Shown here piece by piece: positions 9,039 through 18,341 of a DNA stretch of 43,114 bases. Within the stretch, counting starts at the first letter, position 1; every line of letters begins with the position of its first letter. The notes under the pieces were generated by a model. That model was not told the DNA's origin, searched no databases, and saw nothing but the letters and a program-made list of their open reading frames with translations. The stretch covers positions 1 through 43,114 of the forward strand of contig JBFLXN010000003.1 in the NCBI GenBank assembly GCA_040755715.1, in the 5' to 3' direction. A program made the translations under genes and the position numbers. Source of the stretch: JBFLXN01 sp040755715 [NCBI: Candidatus Edwardsbacteria bacterium] (lineage in GTDB: Bacteria > Edwardsbacteria > AC1 > JBFLXN01).

Positions 9039-9710
9039 ATGCTTCCTCTTAAAGATGATATTCCATCTAAAACTTTTCCCATTGCCACTATTTCTATTAT
9101 GGTGGTCAATGTGCTCGTCTTCTTATATGAACTTTCTTTAGGACCACAAGTGGAAACGCTCTTTAAGACTGCCGGAATAATTCCAGAAAAAATCATCCGG
9201 CTTGGTCTTCCCAGAGGTTTTTTCCCTATTCTCACTGCGATGTTTCTTCATGGCGGATTTATGCATCTTTTCGGAAATATGCTCTATCTGTGGATTTTCG
9301 GAGACAATGTAGAAGATGTAATGGGACATTTTCGTTTTTTAATCTTTTATCTTCTCTGTGGATTCATCGCCAGTTTTACTCATATTATTTCAGCAATAAA
9401 TTCCGCCATTCCTTCTATTGGAGCAAGTGGAGCAATTGCCGGTGTCTTAGGAGCTTATTTTTTGCTCTATCCTAAAGCAAGGATTCTCACTTTAATTCCG
9501 TTGGGCTTTTTCCTACGAATAGTGAGACTTCCGGCAATTATCGTTTTAGGAATGTGGATTGTTATTCAATTATTCTATGGTTTTCTCACTTTGCCAGGTG
9601 CAGCCAAAACCGGAGGAATCGCCTGGTTTGCTCACATCGGTGGATTTTTTGCCGGTTTACTTTTAGTGAAAATTTTTCAAAAAAGGAAAAAGGTGAGATT
9701 TGAACTATGA
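9039..9710 (+). CDS. rhomboid-family intramembrane serine protease
   Basis: 223 residues with about six membrane helices. Catalytic dyad: Ser130 in GASGAIAG and His199 in WFAHIGGFFAG. The family HGGFMHLFGNMLYLWIFGDNVE signature is near residues 70-91. GGAG-like GGAG sits upstream of the ATG. It is an 85-bp step downstream of the VWA gene. Its stop overlaps the start of the next gene (ATGA at 9707-9710), so the two are probably translationally coupled. The substrate is unknown, but coupling to the cyclase-like protein makes that protein or its partners worth testing. Confidence 0.92.
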   Translation: MLPLKDDIPSKTFPIATISIMVVNVLVFLYELSLGPQVETLFKTAGIIPEKIIRLGLPRGFFPILTAMFLHGGFMHLFGNMLYLWIFGDNVEDVMGHFRFLIFYLLCGFIASFTHIISAINSAIPSIGASGAIAGVLGAYFLLYPKARILTLIPLGFFLRIVRLPAIIVLGMWIVIQLFYGFLTLPGAAKTGGIAWFAHIGGFFAGLLLVKIFQKRKKVRFEL

Positions 9711-12460
9711 TTTCCTTAGACAATATCTTCCAGTTTGAAAAAACGGTAGAATCACAGAGTAGATACTTAGCCAGATTGCGTGAAAAATATCAAAAGAAAG
9801 AAGAAATGCGACAACATTTGAAATCTCTGGAAGTATTTCTCCGTCGGCATCATTTAAAAGCTAATTCCTTAGGAATCCTGGCAGAAAAGGGGGGCCAGGG
9901 AGTAATATATCTAGAACTTCCTCAAGGGGCTAGGGAATTTCATGAACGAGCGGCAAGGTTTCTACTTGATTTTTGTCTCAATCCTGAACACGAAAAAAGA
10001 TGGAAAGAATTCTTAGAGACCGGCTATAAGGAGACAGTCTCCGAACTTTATGAAAATATAGTAAAAGCCAAACCTGGACTGGCTTTGCTCTTTGAGATTG
10101 CCTATCGGATGCTTTTCTCTGAGATCGCCTCTCAATGGTGGAAGGAACACCAAAAAGAGCAAATAAAAAGGGAAATAATTGATAGGAAATTCTTAAAAGA
10201 AATTTCCAATCTACTTATTTCCATTCGTCAAGGTTTGAGTCAACGGTATGGATTTGACAAAAAAATTATGGAATTGACTTTAGACAAACATTTTCTTTGG
10301 CAGATAGAATTAGAAGAAGCAAAAGCTCAAAAATTTAGTCTGCTTCTTCACCATTATGACTTAACCCCTTCTTTTTTTCAAAGAATTTATCCTGTGCTTT
10401 ATGCTGACCTATTAGCGGAAGAGGAAAAAATTTTGCTTGACTCCTTGCGTTCCGCGTCATTTGTTAAAGTGGAAGAAATTTTCCGAGTAGTCAGCGGGGC
10501 TCTTCCCTACATTTCTGAGGAAGTAGCTAAAGAAGCACATCGTCTGGCTTGGAAAAGAGGTGCCGAAGTTAATGCGGTCCTACGACAGGAATTAGAAGAA
10601 TTAAGAAAATTTGATCTAAGGGTAAAAAAACAGACTTGCGATTTAATCGCTCAAATAAATCAAGAATTAGAAAAAGTAGTTATAGAAAAATTATATGTGG
10701 AAAATCTAATTGGTTTAACCAGCAAACTTAACGACTCCATCATTCAATTCCAAAGGACACTGACTGCTCAACTCTGGTATCTTCAGGATTTGGGACGAAA
10801 GGAAGAAGCACTCATTTCGGCTATAGAAAAACTTGATTCTTTTGCCAAAATGCGACCAGAGGAATTTAGAGAATTAATTATTACCAAAGAGCCGGGTAAA
10901 ACGATTTCTGATTTAAGTGAACATCTGGTTAAATATTATGAGTGGCAGGAAAAAACCGGTGGCAATTTGCCAGAAGTTATTAGAAAGAGAGGGAAAGAAC
11001 TTTTAATGGCCTTTCGCGAAAATTTAGCATGGTTGGAACATGAAATTAGAGAATTAGAAAGAGAGAGAGAAAAAGTGGGAGCGTTTCATGAAACGCCTCT
11101 ACACTCTTCTTTGAAAGAGATTGAGAAGAGATTAGAAACTTTATCCGAGGAAAAAGAAATACTTGAAGAAGGGAAAAGGGGTGATGTAGAAGGATGGCTT
11201 ACCGGTTATATTAGATTTATAGAAGAAGTTGCTGAACCTCTTCTGCAAACGAAGAGAATAGAAGAAATGGTTAGACTTTGGCCCCCGCTGGTAGTTGGAG
11301 AGCTCCCTTCTTTGAAAAAGGACGAATTTTTTGATGAGGCTTTTTATGTGACCGTTGAATTGAAGGAAAAAGGCAATTTCTACTATTTAGCAGCACACGG
11401 AGAAGTAACAAGAGAAGGCAGTATTTTAACTAAAGATAAGACCGAATTGTTCTTAGCTGAAGCTATACTTAAGAATTTATCCAAAATGACTTCAGTCTTG
11501 GTCTATGATATCAGAGGCTCAACCTTTATGGGGGCAAAAATTCACAATGCTCTCAAAGAGAGAGATATAAAAAACAAATTTAGTTATATTATGGCTCAAT
11601 GTGCCAGACACTATGGGGGCTTCTTACTAAAAGATACTGGTGATGGTGGAATTATTTGGTTTGGGGAAAACTCTAATGAACTTTACGAAAAATCATATCG
11701 TGAAGCGGTTACTGGCAAAGGTTTGCGGCTGCGCCATTCAGTGACCTCTGGAGCAGACCTAACGCTTCACCCTTCAACAGAAGCGGCGAAAAAAGCGGTC
11801 TTTTGTGCTTGTGAAATGGTAAAGTTAGCCGAAAAATTTATCCAGGATAATTTTCCACTTTATCGCGACTGGTTTCGTGAGGCTAAAGAAAAAGAAATAT
11901 TACACGAAGGGATTAGCTATGCGGTTTTACCACCGGAATTCAAAAGTCTATTCCGGATTGGTATTGGAATTGCCAGCGGAGAACCAGGAAGAGATTTGAC
12001 CTTTGGTTTAAACGCCTATGGCGACCCAGACTTAACCGGGATTTTGGTGGGTGAAGCAAGTCTTTATTCAACTAGACATAACCCCACACAATCAGTTATT
12101 CTCATTGAGAATTATACCCTTAGCGGTCTTCTACTGAACCTTGAGCGGTTTGACCTAAAAGGGCCTGAGGAAAAAGAAATTTCGGTGACCGGTCCATTCT
12201 CTACCGAGGATTCATTACGAAAGCGGGTAGAAAACTTATTGACTTTTCGTCAGAAAAAAATCGGCTATTTGACTTTCTCTCCCGCCGCCTGCATCAAACG
12301 ACTAGGCTACCATATTATGCCAAAAGAAGAGGTACCCAAACTTAGCCGAATGATTTTTGAGATACCGGAGATGAAACTTTATAGCGACGAGAAAGGAAAT
12401 CTCTATAATGAGAAAGAAGAGCCAATAAAATTTCTCTACGAGGTCATTCCTCAGGAATAA
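9707..12460 (+). CDS. 917-residue helical protein with C-terminal class III nucleotide cyclase-like domain
   Basis: Residues 1 to about 590 are highly charged and helical with coiled-coil stretches (about 420-500). I recognise no family there, and no membrane segment. From about residue 595 a class III cyclase homology domain appears: VLVYDIRGSTFMG (metal-binding Asp near 600), HYGGFLLKDTGDGGIIWFG (second metal-binding Asp in GDG near 645, with the Lys of LLKDTGD), and later RIGIGIASGEPGRDL and YGDPDLTG...GEASLYSTRHN. About 100 extra residues separate the GDG and RIGI motifs. Both metal Asp residues are present. The base-selecting Asp and transition-state Asn/Arg positions are uncertain. The start overlaps the rhomboid stop, and a diguanylate cyclase gene follows. 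It could be an active adenylate/guanylate cyclase or a degenerate sensor. Confidence 0.75.
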   Translation: MISLDNIFQFEKTVESQSRYLARLREKYQKKEEMRQHLKSLEVFLRRHHLKANSLGILAEKGGQGVIYLELPQGAREFHERAARFLLDFCLNPEHEKRWKEFLETGYKETVSELYENIVKAKPGLALLFEIAYRMLFSEIASQWWKEHQKEQIKREIIDRKFLKEISNLLISIRQGLSQRYGFDKKIMELTLDKHFLWQIELEEAKAQKFSLLLHHYDLTPSFFQRIYPVLYADLLAEEEKILLDSLRSASFVKVEEIFRVVSGALPYISEEVAKEAHRLAWKRGAEVNAVLRQELEELRKFDLRVKKQTCDLIAQINQELEKVVIEKLYVENLIGLTSKLNDSIIQFQRTLTAQLWYLQDLGRKEEALISAIEKLDSFAKMRPEEFRELIITKEPGKTISDLSEHLVKYYEWQEKTGGNLPEVIRKRGKELLMAFRENLAWLEHEIRELEREREKVGAFHETPLHSSLKEIEKRLETLSEEKEILEEGKRGDVEGWLTGYIRFIEEVAEPLLQTKRIEEMVRLWPPLVVGELPSLKKDEFFDEAFYVTVELKEKGNFYYLAAHGEVTREGSILTKDKTELFLAEAILKNLSKMTSVLVYDIRGSTFMGAKIHNALKERDIKNKFSYIMAQCARHYGGFLLKDTGDGGIIWFGENSNELYEKSYREAVTGKGLRLRHSVTSGADLTLHPSTEAAKKAVFCACEMVKLAEKFIQDNFPLYRDWFREAKEKEILHEGISYAVLPPEFKSLFRIGIGIASGEPGRDLTFGLNAYGDPDLTGILVGEASLYSTRHNPTQSVILIENYTLSGLLLNLERFDLKGPEEKEISVTGPFSTEDSLRKRVENLLTFRQKKIGYLTFSPAACIKRLGYHIMPKEEVPKLSRMIFEIPEMKLYSDEKGNLYNEKEEPIKFLYEVIPQE

Positions 12461-12564
12461 TAACCAATGACCAAATTTCAAACACCAAACAAATTCAAAT
12501 AACCAATAACCAAACACCAAACGCAAATGTTTGTTTGGTTATTGTGATTTGGTCATTGGTTATT
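12459..12564. repeat. TTTGGTTATTGG palindromic element between stop and start codons
   Basis: Perfect 18-bp arms AATAACCAATGACCAAAT (12459-12476) and ATTTGGTCATTGGTTATT (12547-12564). It begins in the stop codon of the cyclase-like gene and ends 10 bp before the next ATG, filling the whole spacer. The motif also occurs at 1150-1180, 3508-3560 and 16856-16915. Confidence 0.85.
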
Positions 12565-12574
12565 GGTTTTAAAG

Positions 12575-13987
12575 ATGGCTACCGTTTTGATTGCTGATGA
12601 AGATAAACTTTTTGTCCTGACACTTTCTCATGTTCTTTCCACTCATGGGCATAAGGTTATTTTAGTCAGTAAAGCCTCTCAAGCTATTACTGTGGTGGAA
12701 AGAGGCGAGGTTGATGTTGGACTTTTGGATGTCATTTTAGCCTCCAAAAGAGATTTGTTCTTGTTAAAGGCAATTCGTCAGGCTGACTCGGACTTACCAC
12801 TAATTCTTTCTGTTTCCAAAACCATTCCTGAAGAAATCCGGAAAAAATTACGGCAAGGATTATATGACTATATCAACAAACCCTTTGGCCATGAGGAATT
12901 AATTTCGGCGGTGGAGAGAGCAGTAGAAAGAAGACGCCTGAATCTCGAAAATAAAGCACTGTTGAATGACCTTCAAGAAAGAGTGAAAGAACTTTCTACC
13001 CTGAATATAATCGCAAAGACTCTAAACTCCACTTTGAAATTGAAGGAAGTCTTGGATATTATTATGAATGAAATCAAAGAATTAGTCAAAGCCGAAGCCT
13101 GGTCAATCTTAATGATTGATGAAAAGACGAACGAACTTGTTTTTGAAGTGGCGATGGGAGAAAAGGGTGAACAAGTAAAAGAAATTCGTCTGAAAATAGG
13201 GCAGGGAGTGGCTGGCTGGGTGGCACAAGAAGGAAAGCCAATTGTGGTGCAGGATGTGGAAAAAGACCAAAGATTTTATAAAGGTGTGGATGAGAAAACA
13301 AAATTCAAAACAAAATCAATTCTGGCTATACCACTCATTTCCCGGGGCAAAATCATCGGGGTAGTAGAAATTATCAACAAATCAGGGAGTCAGCCATTTA
13401 CTGAAAAGGATTTAGAGTTAGTCCAACGGTTGACTGAACATGCGGGGGTGGCGATTGAAAATGCCCGTCTATATGAAAAGGTCGAACGTTTAGCCATTAC
13501 TGATGATTTAACCGGGCTTTATAATTCCCGCTATTGCGATGAATTTCTAGAAAAATCCCTGGAGATAGCCGCTCGGGAGGAAGCGCCACTATCGGTAATA
13601 TTTTTGGACCTGGATAATTTGAAAGAGGTTGATGATACATACGGACATCTCATGGGTGGAGAGACCTTAAGAGAAGTGGGGACCAGACTCAAAAAATTAG
13701 TGAAGGACCCAGAAATTGCCGCCAGATTTGGTGGAGATGAGTTCGTCTTAATTCTACCCAATCAAGATGTAGAATCGGCTTTAGAGAAAGCAGAAGAAGT
13801 TAGAAAAAGCATAGAGGCTGAGCCATTCTTGGTGGGAAGAGGAGTTTCCTGCCGAATTACCGCTTCCTTGGGAGTTGCTTCATTTCCAAGACATGCCAAG
13901 AACCAAGAGGTTCTTCTACATAAAGCAGACCAGGCAATGTATAAAGTGAAATTAAGCGGCAAGAATCGGGTAGGAATGGCAGAATAA
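12575..13987 (+). CDS. REC-GAF-GGDEF response regulator, predicted diguanylate cyclase
   Basis: 470 residues from ATG 12575. The receiver domain (1-118) has the acidic pocket D8/E9/D10, phosphoacceptor D52 (VGLLDV) and the conserved Lys in YINKPFG near 105. The GAF domain (about 140-295) includes GQGVAGWVAQEGKPIVVQDV. The GGDEF domain (about 310-466) has DDLTGLYNSRYCDE, FLDLDNLKEVDDTYGH and an intact ARFGGDEFVLI active site near 386, so it should make cyclic di-GMP from GTP. The inhibitory I-site RxxD that usually precedes GGDEF reads KDPE here, which suggests weak product inhibition. No partner histidine kinase is in the window. Next to a class III cyclase-like gene, it points to a second-messenger locus. 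Confidence 0.93.
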   Translation: MATVLIADEDKLFVLTLSHVLSTHGHKVILVSKASQAITVVERGEVDVGLLDVILASKRDLFLLKAIRQADSDLPLILSVSKTIPEEIRKKLRQGLYDYINKPFGHEELISAVERAVERRRLNLENKALLNDLQERVKELSTLNIIAKTLNSTLKLKEVLDIIMNEIKELVKAEAWSILMIDEKTNELVFEVAMGEKGEQVKEIRLKIGQGVAGWVAQEGKPIVVQDVEKDQRFYKGVDEKTKFKTKSILAIPLISRGKIIGVVEIINKSGSQPFTEKDLELVQRLTEHAGVAIENARLYEKVERLAITDDLTGLYNSRYCDEFLEKSLEIAAREEAPLSVIFLDLDNLKEVDDTYGHLMGGETLREVGTRLKKLVKDPEIAARFGGDEFVLILPNQDVESALEKAEEVRKSIEAEPFLVGRGVSCRITASLGVASFPRHAKNQEVLLHKADQAMYKVKLSGKNRVGMAE

Positions 13988-14101
13988 GGAGACAAAGAAG
14001 TCAAGTAGCCAAAAGGTTACGGTTAGGGTTACGAAGCTCGTTTTGGTTATGTCTATCGGTTATGTGTTCAAAACCCGTTAGACTCTATCGACAGACAAGT
14101 T

Positions 14102-15238
14102 ATGGATCTCTTTGATAAAATTATAGTTGGTGGTGGTGCTTCGGGAATGATGGCTTCCATTACGGCGGCCAGCCGAGGAGAAAAAATTCTCCTTTTAGAG
14201 AAGCAAGGATTTTTAGGACGCAAACTTTTAGCCAGTGGTAGCGGACGGTGCAATCTAACCAACATAAATCTTGATTTACATTGTTACCATGGCCAAAATG
14301 CCTTGCAATTTGCTAAAACAGCCTTAGAAAGTTTTGACAATCAAACCACTATCAAGTTCTTTGAAGAGATGGGTCTGCGCTTACAAGTAGAAGATGAGGG
14401 TCGTGTCTTTCCTTCTTGTGGTGAATCTGCTACCGTAGTAGAACTTTTGAAACAGAGACTTCACCAGTTAAATGTAAATATTTTGTTACATGCGGAAGTA
14501 GTTAAAATAGAAAAAAAACGAGATTTTTTTGAGGTCTCAAGAAGGAATGAGGGTTACCGAGGGGAAAAAATAATTATTTCTTGTGGAGGAAAAGCCGCTC
14601 CACAACTAGGTGGGAGAGAGAGTGGTTATCAATTGGCTCAGCAGTTGGGGCATAGAATTATTCCCCTTAGAGCAAGTTTGGTGCCTTTAGAACTTGTCGG
14701 AAATTGGTTTCATAAATTGCAAGGGGTAAGAGTAACGGTAGAAATTTCGGCTTGGCTGAAAGGGAAGAGAATAGATGTTAAAAGAGGTGAATTACTTTTT
14801 ACTAAGTATGGTCTCTCTGGACCAGTGGCTTTGAAAATCAGCCGAGTAGTAAGCGATTTCTATGATAAAAAAGATTTTGAATTGAGAGTTAATTTTTTCC
14901 CTGGAGAGACTAAGGAGAGTCTTAAACACAAAATAAAAATGGGTCTTCTGGGGCTTCTACCGCACAAATTGATTCCTACCCTTTTTGACGAAAATCCGGA
15001 AAGACTTCTTAAGAACCTTACTTCTCTTGTAATAAAAGTGAAGAAGACCCGTCCACTTTCCGAAGCTCAGGTAACAGCTGGCGGAGTGGACACTTCGGAG
15101 GTTTACTCACAAATCTTGGAATCCAAAATCGTCAAAGGATTATATTTTACCGGTGAAATCTTGGATATTGACGGTGACAGTGGTGGTTATAACTTGCAGT
15201 GGGCTTGGTCAAGTGGATATTTAGCCGGAAGTCAATGA
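14102..15238 (+). CDS. HI0933/YhiN-family FAD-dependent oxidoreductase
   Basis: 378 residues. The N-terminal dinucleotide-binding motif is KIIVGGGASGMMASITAASRG, followed by the family signature GFLGRKLLASGSGRCNLTN. The C terminus has the second FAD contact region GLYFTGEILDIDGDSGGYNLQWAWSSGYLAG, abbreviated here as ILDIDGDSGGYNLQWAW. Slightly shorter than typical members (about 400 residues). The substrate of the family is largely unassigned; some members are called BaiN. The 114 bp before it contain repetitive GGTTA/TTATG motifs and no clear ribosome site. Confidence 0.9.
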   Translation: MDLFDKIIVGGGASGMMASITAASRGEKILLLEKQGFLGRKLLASGSGRCNLTNINLDLHCYHGQNALQFAKTALESFDNQTTIKFFEEMGLRLQVEDEGRVFPSCGESATVVELLKQRLHQLNVNILLHAEVVKIEKKRDFFEVSRRNEGYRGEKIIISCGGKAAPQLGGRESGYQLAQQLGHRIIPLRASLVPLELVGNWFHKLQGVRVTVEISAWLKGKRIDVKRGELLFTKYGLSGPVALKISRVVSDFYDKKDFELRVNFFPGETKESLKHKIKMGLLGLLPHKLIPTLFDENPERLLKNLTSLVIKVKKTRPLSEAQVTAGGVDTSEVYSQILESKIVKGLYFTGEILDIDGDSGGYNLQWAWSSGYLAGSQ

Positions 15239-15269
15239 TAAATGAAGTCTAAAGTTCCAATCACAGATT

Positions 15270-16847
15270 ATGAAAGATTCTTCTTCGGGAACAGCTCGTT
15301 CTGCCGGAATAGTAATGCTGGCGACATTAATCAGTCGGATTTTTGGTTATCTACGCGACATGATAGTAGCCAGAGCCTTTGGTGCCACTTCCTCGGCTGA
15401 TGCTTTCTATGTTGCTTTTAGAATTCCTAATTTTCTGCGCAACCTCTTAGCCGAAGGCGCTCTTTCAGCCACATTTATCCCTACCTTCACTGAATATCTG
15501 ACCCTTTATGGAAAAAGCGAAGCCTTTAAACTAGCTAACAAAATCCTGACACTCTTAATCCTTCTCTTAAGTCTTTTGACCATTTTAGGAATCATCTTTG
15601 CTCCATTTATGGTAATGATTGTAGCCCCGGGTTTTTCCAAGGCAAAGATGAGTCTGACGGCAGAAATGACCAGAATTATGTTTCCGTTCTTAGCCTTTGT
15701 TTCTCTGTCTGCTTTGGTGATGGGTATTCTCAACTCTTACCGTTCCTTCTTCATCCCAGCCGTAGCACCAACAATGCTTTCCCTGGCGGAAATCGGCGCT
15801 GTCTTTCTTATCTGTCCACTCTTTCTTAAAGAACCGGTTGTGGGTTTAGCCATTGGAGTCTTATTAGGAGGAGCTTTTCAGTGGGCAGTTCAGTTGCCTT
15901 CACTCTTCAAAAAAGGATTTTTCTTTAAACCTACCTGGGCTCCAAAAGATGAAGGAGTGAAGCGCATTAGTTTACTTCTGTTACCAGCGGTAATCGGCCT
16001 GAGCGTCAACCAGATAAATCTCTTGGTTGATACGATAATGGCTTCATTTTTGGGTGAAGGAAGTGTCTCCGCACTATATTACGCCAATCGGCTATACCAG
16101 TTGCCATTAGCCCTTTTCGGCATCTCTTTAGCCACTGTGGCTCTACCCACTCTTTCCGCCTCAGCAGCAAAAAAGAATTTTACAAAACTTAAACAAACAC
16201 TCTCTCAGTCTCTTCAGTTGATTGTGTTAGCAATGATTCCTTCCAGTATGATTCTTATTTTTTTAGGGAAACCGCTAGTGCGGCTTCTCTTTGAAAGAGG
16301 AAGATTTGATACAATAGCGACAGACCTTACTTTTTGGGTATTATTCTTTTATTCTTTTGGACTCTTCTTCTACGCTGGTGTCAAAGTAGTGGCTGCTACT
16401 TTTTATTCTCTCAAAGATACAAAAACTCCGGTAAAGACTGCTTCTTTTGCCATGTTAATCAATATTTTTCTTAATTGGTTCTTTGCCTGGCCTTTGGGCT
16501 TAAGGGTGGGAGGGTTAGCCTTAGCCACTGCGACTTCTTCATTATTGAACTTTTCTATTTTGCTCTTTATCTTACGAAAGAAAATTGGACAATTGGGACT
16601 TTCACAACTATTTGATTCCGCTTGGAAAGCTTTCCTCTCTTCGGTCTTAATGAGCCTGTTTGCTGTGGGATTATACAATTATTCTCTAAAAATTTGTTTA
16701 CCTCTTTATGGCTTTTATAGAGAATTATTTTCTCTTTCAGTTGCCTTGCTTGGCGGAATAGTTATTTTTATAGTAACTACCTTGATTTTGAAAATTGAAG
16801 CAATGTCCAAGATTTGGCAAACACTGCTTAAAAAGTTCACAAGATAG
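15270..16847 (+). CDS. murJ: lipid II flippase MurJ
   Basis: 525 residues, polytopic with about 14 membrane segments. It matches the MurJ/MviN family, which moves the peptidoglycan precursor lipid II across the inner membrane. Signature regions: SRIFGYLRDMIVARAFGATSSADAFYVAFRIPNFLRNLLAEGALS near the N terminus (written here only to mark the conserved RIPNFLRNLLAEGALS) and GISLATVALPTLS mid-protein. Conserved charged residues in the first helices (SR, LRD) are present. It starts 31 bp after the flavoprotein gene and probably shares its transcript. No Shine-Dalgarno is evident. Confidence 0.95.
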   Translation: MKDSSSGTARSAGIVMLATLISRIFGYLRDMIVARAFGATSSADAFYVAFRIPNFLRNLLAEGALSATFIPTFTEYLTLYGKSEAFKLANKILTLLILLLSLLTILGIIFAPFMVMIVAPGFSKAKMSLTAEMTRIMFPFLAFVSLSALVMGILNSYRSFFIPAVAPTMLSLAEIGAVFLICPLFLKEPVVGLAIGVLLGGAFQWAVQLPSLFKKGFFFKPTWAPKDEGVKRISLLLLPAVIGLSVNQINLLVDTIMASFLGEGSVSALYYANRLYQLPLALFGISLATVALPTLSASAAKKNFTKLKQTLSQSLQLIVLAMIPSSMILIFLGKPLVRLLFERGRFDTIATDLTFWVLFFYSFGLFFYAGVKVVAATFYSLKDTKTPVKTASFAMLINIFLNWFFAWPLGLRVGGLALATATSSLLNFSILLFILRKKIGQLGLSQLFDSAWKAFLSSVLMSLFAVGLYNYSLKICLPLYGFYRELFSLSVALLGGIVIFIVTTLILKIEAMSKIWQTLLKKFTR

Positions 16848-16855
16848 TCAATGAC

Positions 16856-16915
16856 AATTTGATGTTTGGTTATTGGAATTTATTTGGTGATTGGTAATTG
16901 GTTATTGGTAATTTA
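16856..16915. repeat. TTTGGTTATTGG quasi-tandem repeat
   Basis: TTTGGTTATTGGAATT, TTTGGTGATTGG and TAATTGGTTATTGG occur in succession. It is a single-arm relative of the element at 12459-12564 and lies between murJ and scpB. Confidence 0.6.
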
Positions 16916-16929
16916 GCAGGGGAGGGATA

Positions 16930-17541
16930 ATGAATAGAAACGAAGTTAAACGGGTAATTGAGGCTTTGCTCTTTGCTTCAGACCTACCTCTTTCCTTAGC
17001 AAAATTAAAAAATCTCTTGGGCGAAATTGACCCTAAAAATTTGAAGGAACTAATGCTGGAGATAAATCAGGATTATGAAAGGGAAGGACACAGTTTTGAA
17101 ATCAGAGAGATTGGCGGTGGGTTTCAAATTTATACCCGTCCAGAGTATGCCAAATGGATTCATGAACTTTATAAAGGAAGAAAACCACCCCGTCTGACGC
17201 ATGCGGCTTTAGAGACTCTGGCCATCATCGCCTATAAGCAACCGGTTACTCGGGCAGACATTGAAGTCATCAGAGGAGTAAATGTTGACAGCGTAATTGC
17301 CACCTTGTTAGAGAGGAATCTCATTACCATGGTGGGTAAAGATAAACGACCAGGAAGACCACTCCTCTATGGCACTACTTCTGAATTTCTACGCTACTTT
17401 GGACTTAACTCTATTTCAGACCTTCCTAAGATTGAGGAATTAGAAGCCTTCTTAAAGAAGAAGGAAGAAGAGCAAGAGAAAGACGAACCACTTCCGCAGA
17501 TAAAAAGCGGAGGTGAACAATTAGAAGCAGAATTGATGTGA
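16930..17541 (+). CDS. scpB: segregation and condensation protein B
   Basis: 203 residues, normal for ScpB, the winged-helix kleisin partner that works with ScpA and SMC in chromosome segregation. Typical features: VKRVIEALLFASDLPLS at the start, FEIREIGGGFQIYTRPEY, LTHAALETLAIIAYKQPVTRADIEVIRGV and GRPLLYGTTSEFLRYFGL. A strong ribosome site GGGGAGGG precedes the ATG. scpA is not in the window. The C terminus is a Lys/Glu-rich tail. It converges with the CBS protein gene, leaving only 11 bp. Confidence 0.96.
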   Translation: MNRNEVKRVIEALLFASDLPLSLAKLKNLLGEIDPKNLKELMLEINQDYEREGHSFEIREIGGGFQIYTRPEYAKWIHELYKGRKPPRLTHAALETLAIIAYKQPVTRADIEVIRGVNVDSVIATLLERNLITMVGKDKRPGRPLLYGTTSEFLRYFGLNSISDLPKIEELEAFLKKKEEEQEKDEPLPQIKSGGEQLEAELM

Positions 17542-17552
17542 GGTCATCAATT

Positions 17553-18341
17553 TTATTTCTTCTTTATCATCACTCTTTCTATCCTCTGTTTGTTTCCTTC
17601 CACAATCGTAATTACCCAATCTCCCAGCGTAAATTTTTCTCCTTTCTGAGGGATGCGTTGAAGGTGTTTAAAAATCAAACCACTGAGAGTTCGAGTTCCT
17701 TCACTTTCAAGCATTGGTGAAAGTATCTCATTCAATCTTGAAATCTCCATCTTTGCCTCCAATAGATAAGAGCCGTCTTCTAAGACTCTGTAAAATTTTT
17801 CTTCTTTATCAAACTCATCTCGCAGTTCTCCGACAATCTCTTCAATCAAATCTTCCATCGTCACCAGTCCACTTAATTCCCCATATTCATTAACAATTAT
17901 GGCGATAGAAATGCGCCGTCGTCGCATTTCTATTAGAGCCTCGGAAACTTTCAAAGTCTCTGGGAGAAAAAAAGGTAAACGGATAAATTCTATTGCCCGT
18001 AAATTACAAGGTCTCTGTTCCCAAAACCGAAGGATTTCTTTGACAAAGAGAATGCCCACGATATTTTCAGGTGTTCCATCATAAATTGGCAGGCGTGAGA
18101 AACCTTTTTCTATAAAAGCGCGGCTAATCTCCTCAACAGTGGCTTCTGCTTCCAAGGAGACAATTTCCAGACGAGGGACCATAATGGAAGATAAAGGAGT
18201 ATTTCCTAACTTAAGAATTCTCTGCACCATCTTCGCTTGTTCAAACGAGACTAGTCCTTTTTCAACTTCTTCTTTAATGAATTCTCCCAGCGCTTTTTCA
18301 AAAATGATCGCTCTCTTTTGCTTTTTAAACAATTTAGGCAT
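17553..18341 (-). CDS. CBS-pair and CorC/HlyC-domain protein
   Basis: 262 residues. Residues about 55-175 are a CBS pair (SSIMVPRLEIVSLEAEATVEE, SRLPIYDGTPENIVGILFVKE, RRISIAIIVNEYGELSGLVTMEDLIEEIVGE, all diagnostic of CorC/TlyC proteins). Residues 190-258 match the CorC_HlyC transporter-associated domain (YLLEAKMEISRLNE...GDWVITIVEG). There is no N-terminal DUF21 membrane domain, so it is a soluble CorC-type protein, a family linked to magnesium/cobalt efflux. Its start overlaps the DUF502 gene end by 8 bp, indicating translational coupling. Function beyond nucleotide binding by the CBS pair is inference. Confidence 0.9.
   Translation of the reverse strand: MPKLFKKQKRAIIFEKALGEFIKEEVEKGLVSFEQAKMVQRILKLGNTPLSSIMVPRLEIVSLEAEATVEEISRAFIEKGFSRLPIYDGTPENIVGILFVKEILRFWEQRPCNLRAIEFIRLPFFLPETLKVSEALIEMRRRRISIAIIVNEYGELSGLVTMEDLIEEIVGELRDEFDKEEKFYRVLEDGSYLLEAKMEISRLNEILSPMLESEGTRTLSGLIFKHLQRIPQKGEKFTLGDWVITIVEGNKQRIERVMIKKK

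Noticed and set aside
14060-14101. Half-arm ACCCGTTAGAC resembling the CCCGTTAGAAA element
   Set aside because: No matching TTTCTAACGGG arm within 60 bp, so it is not counted as a copy.
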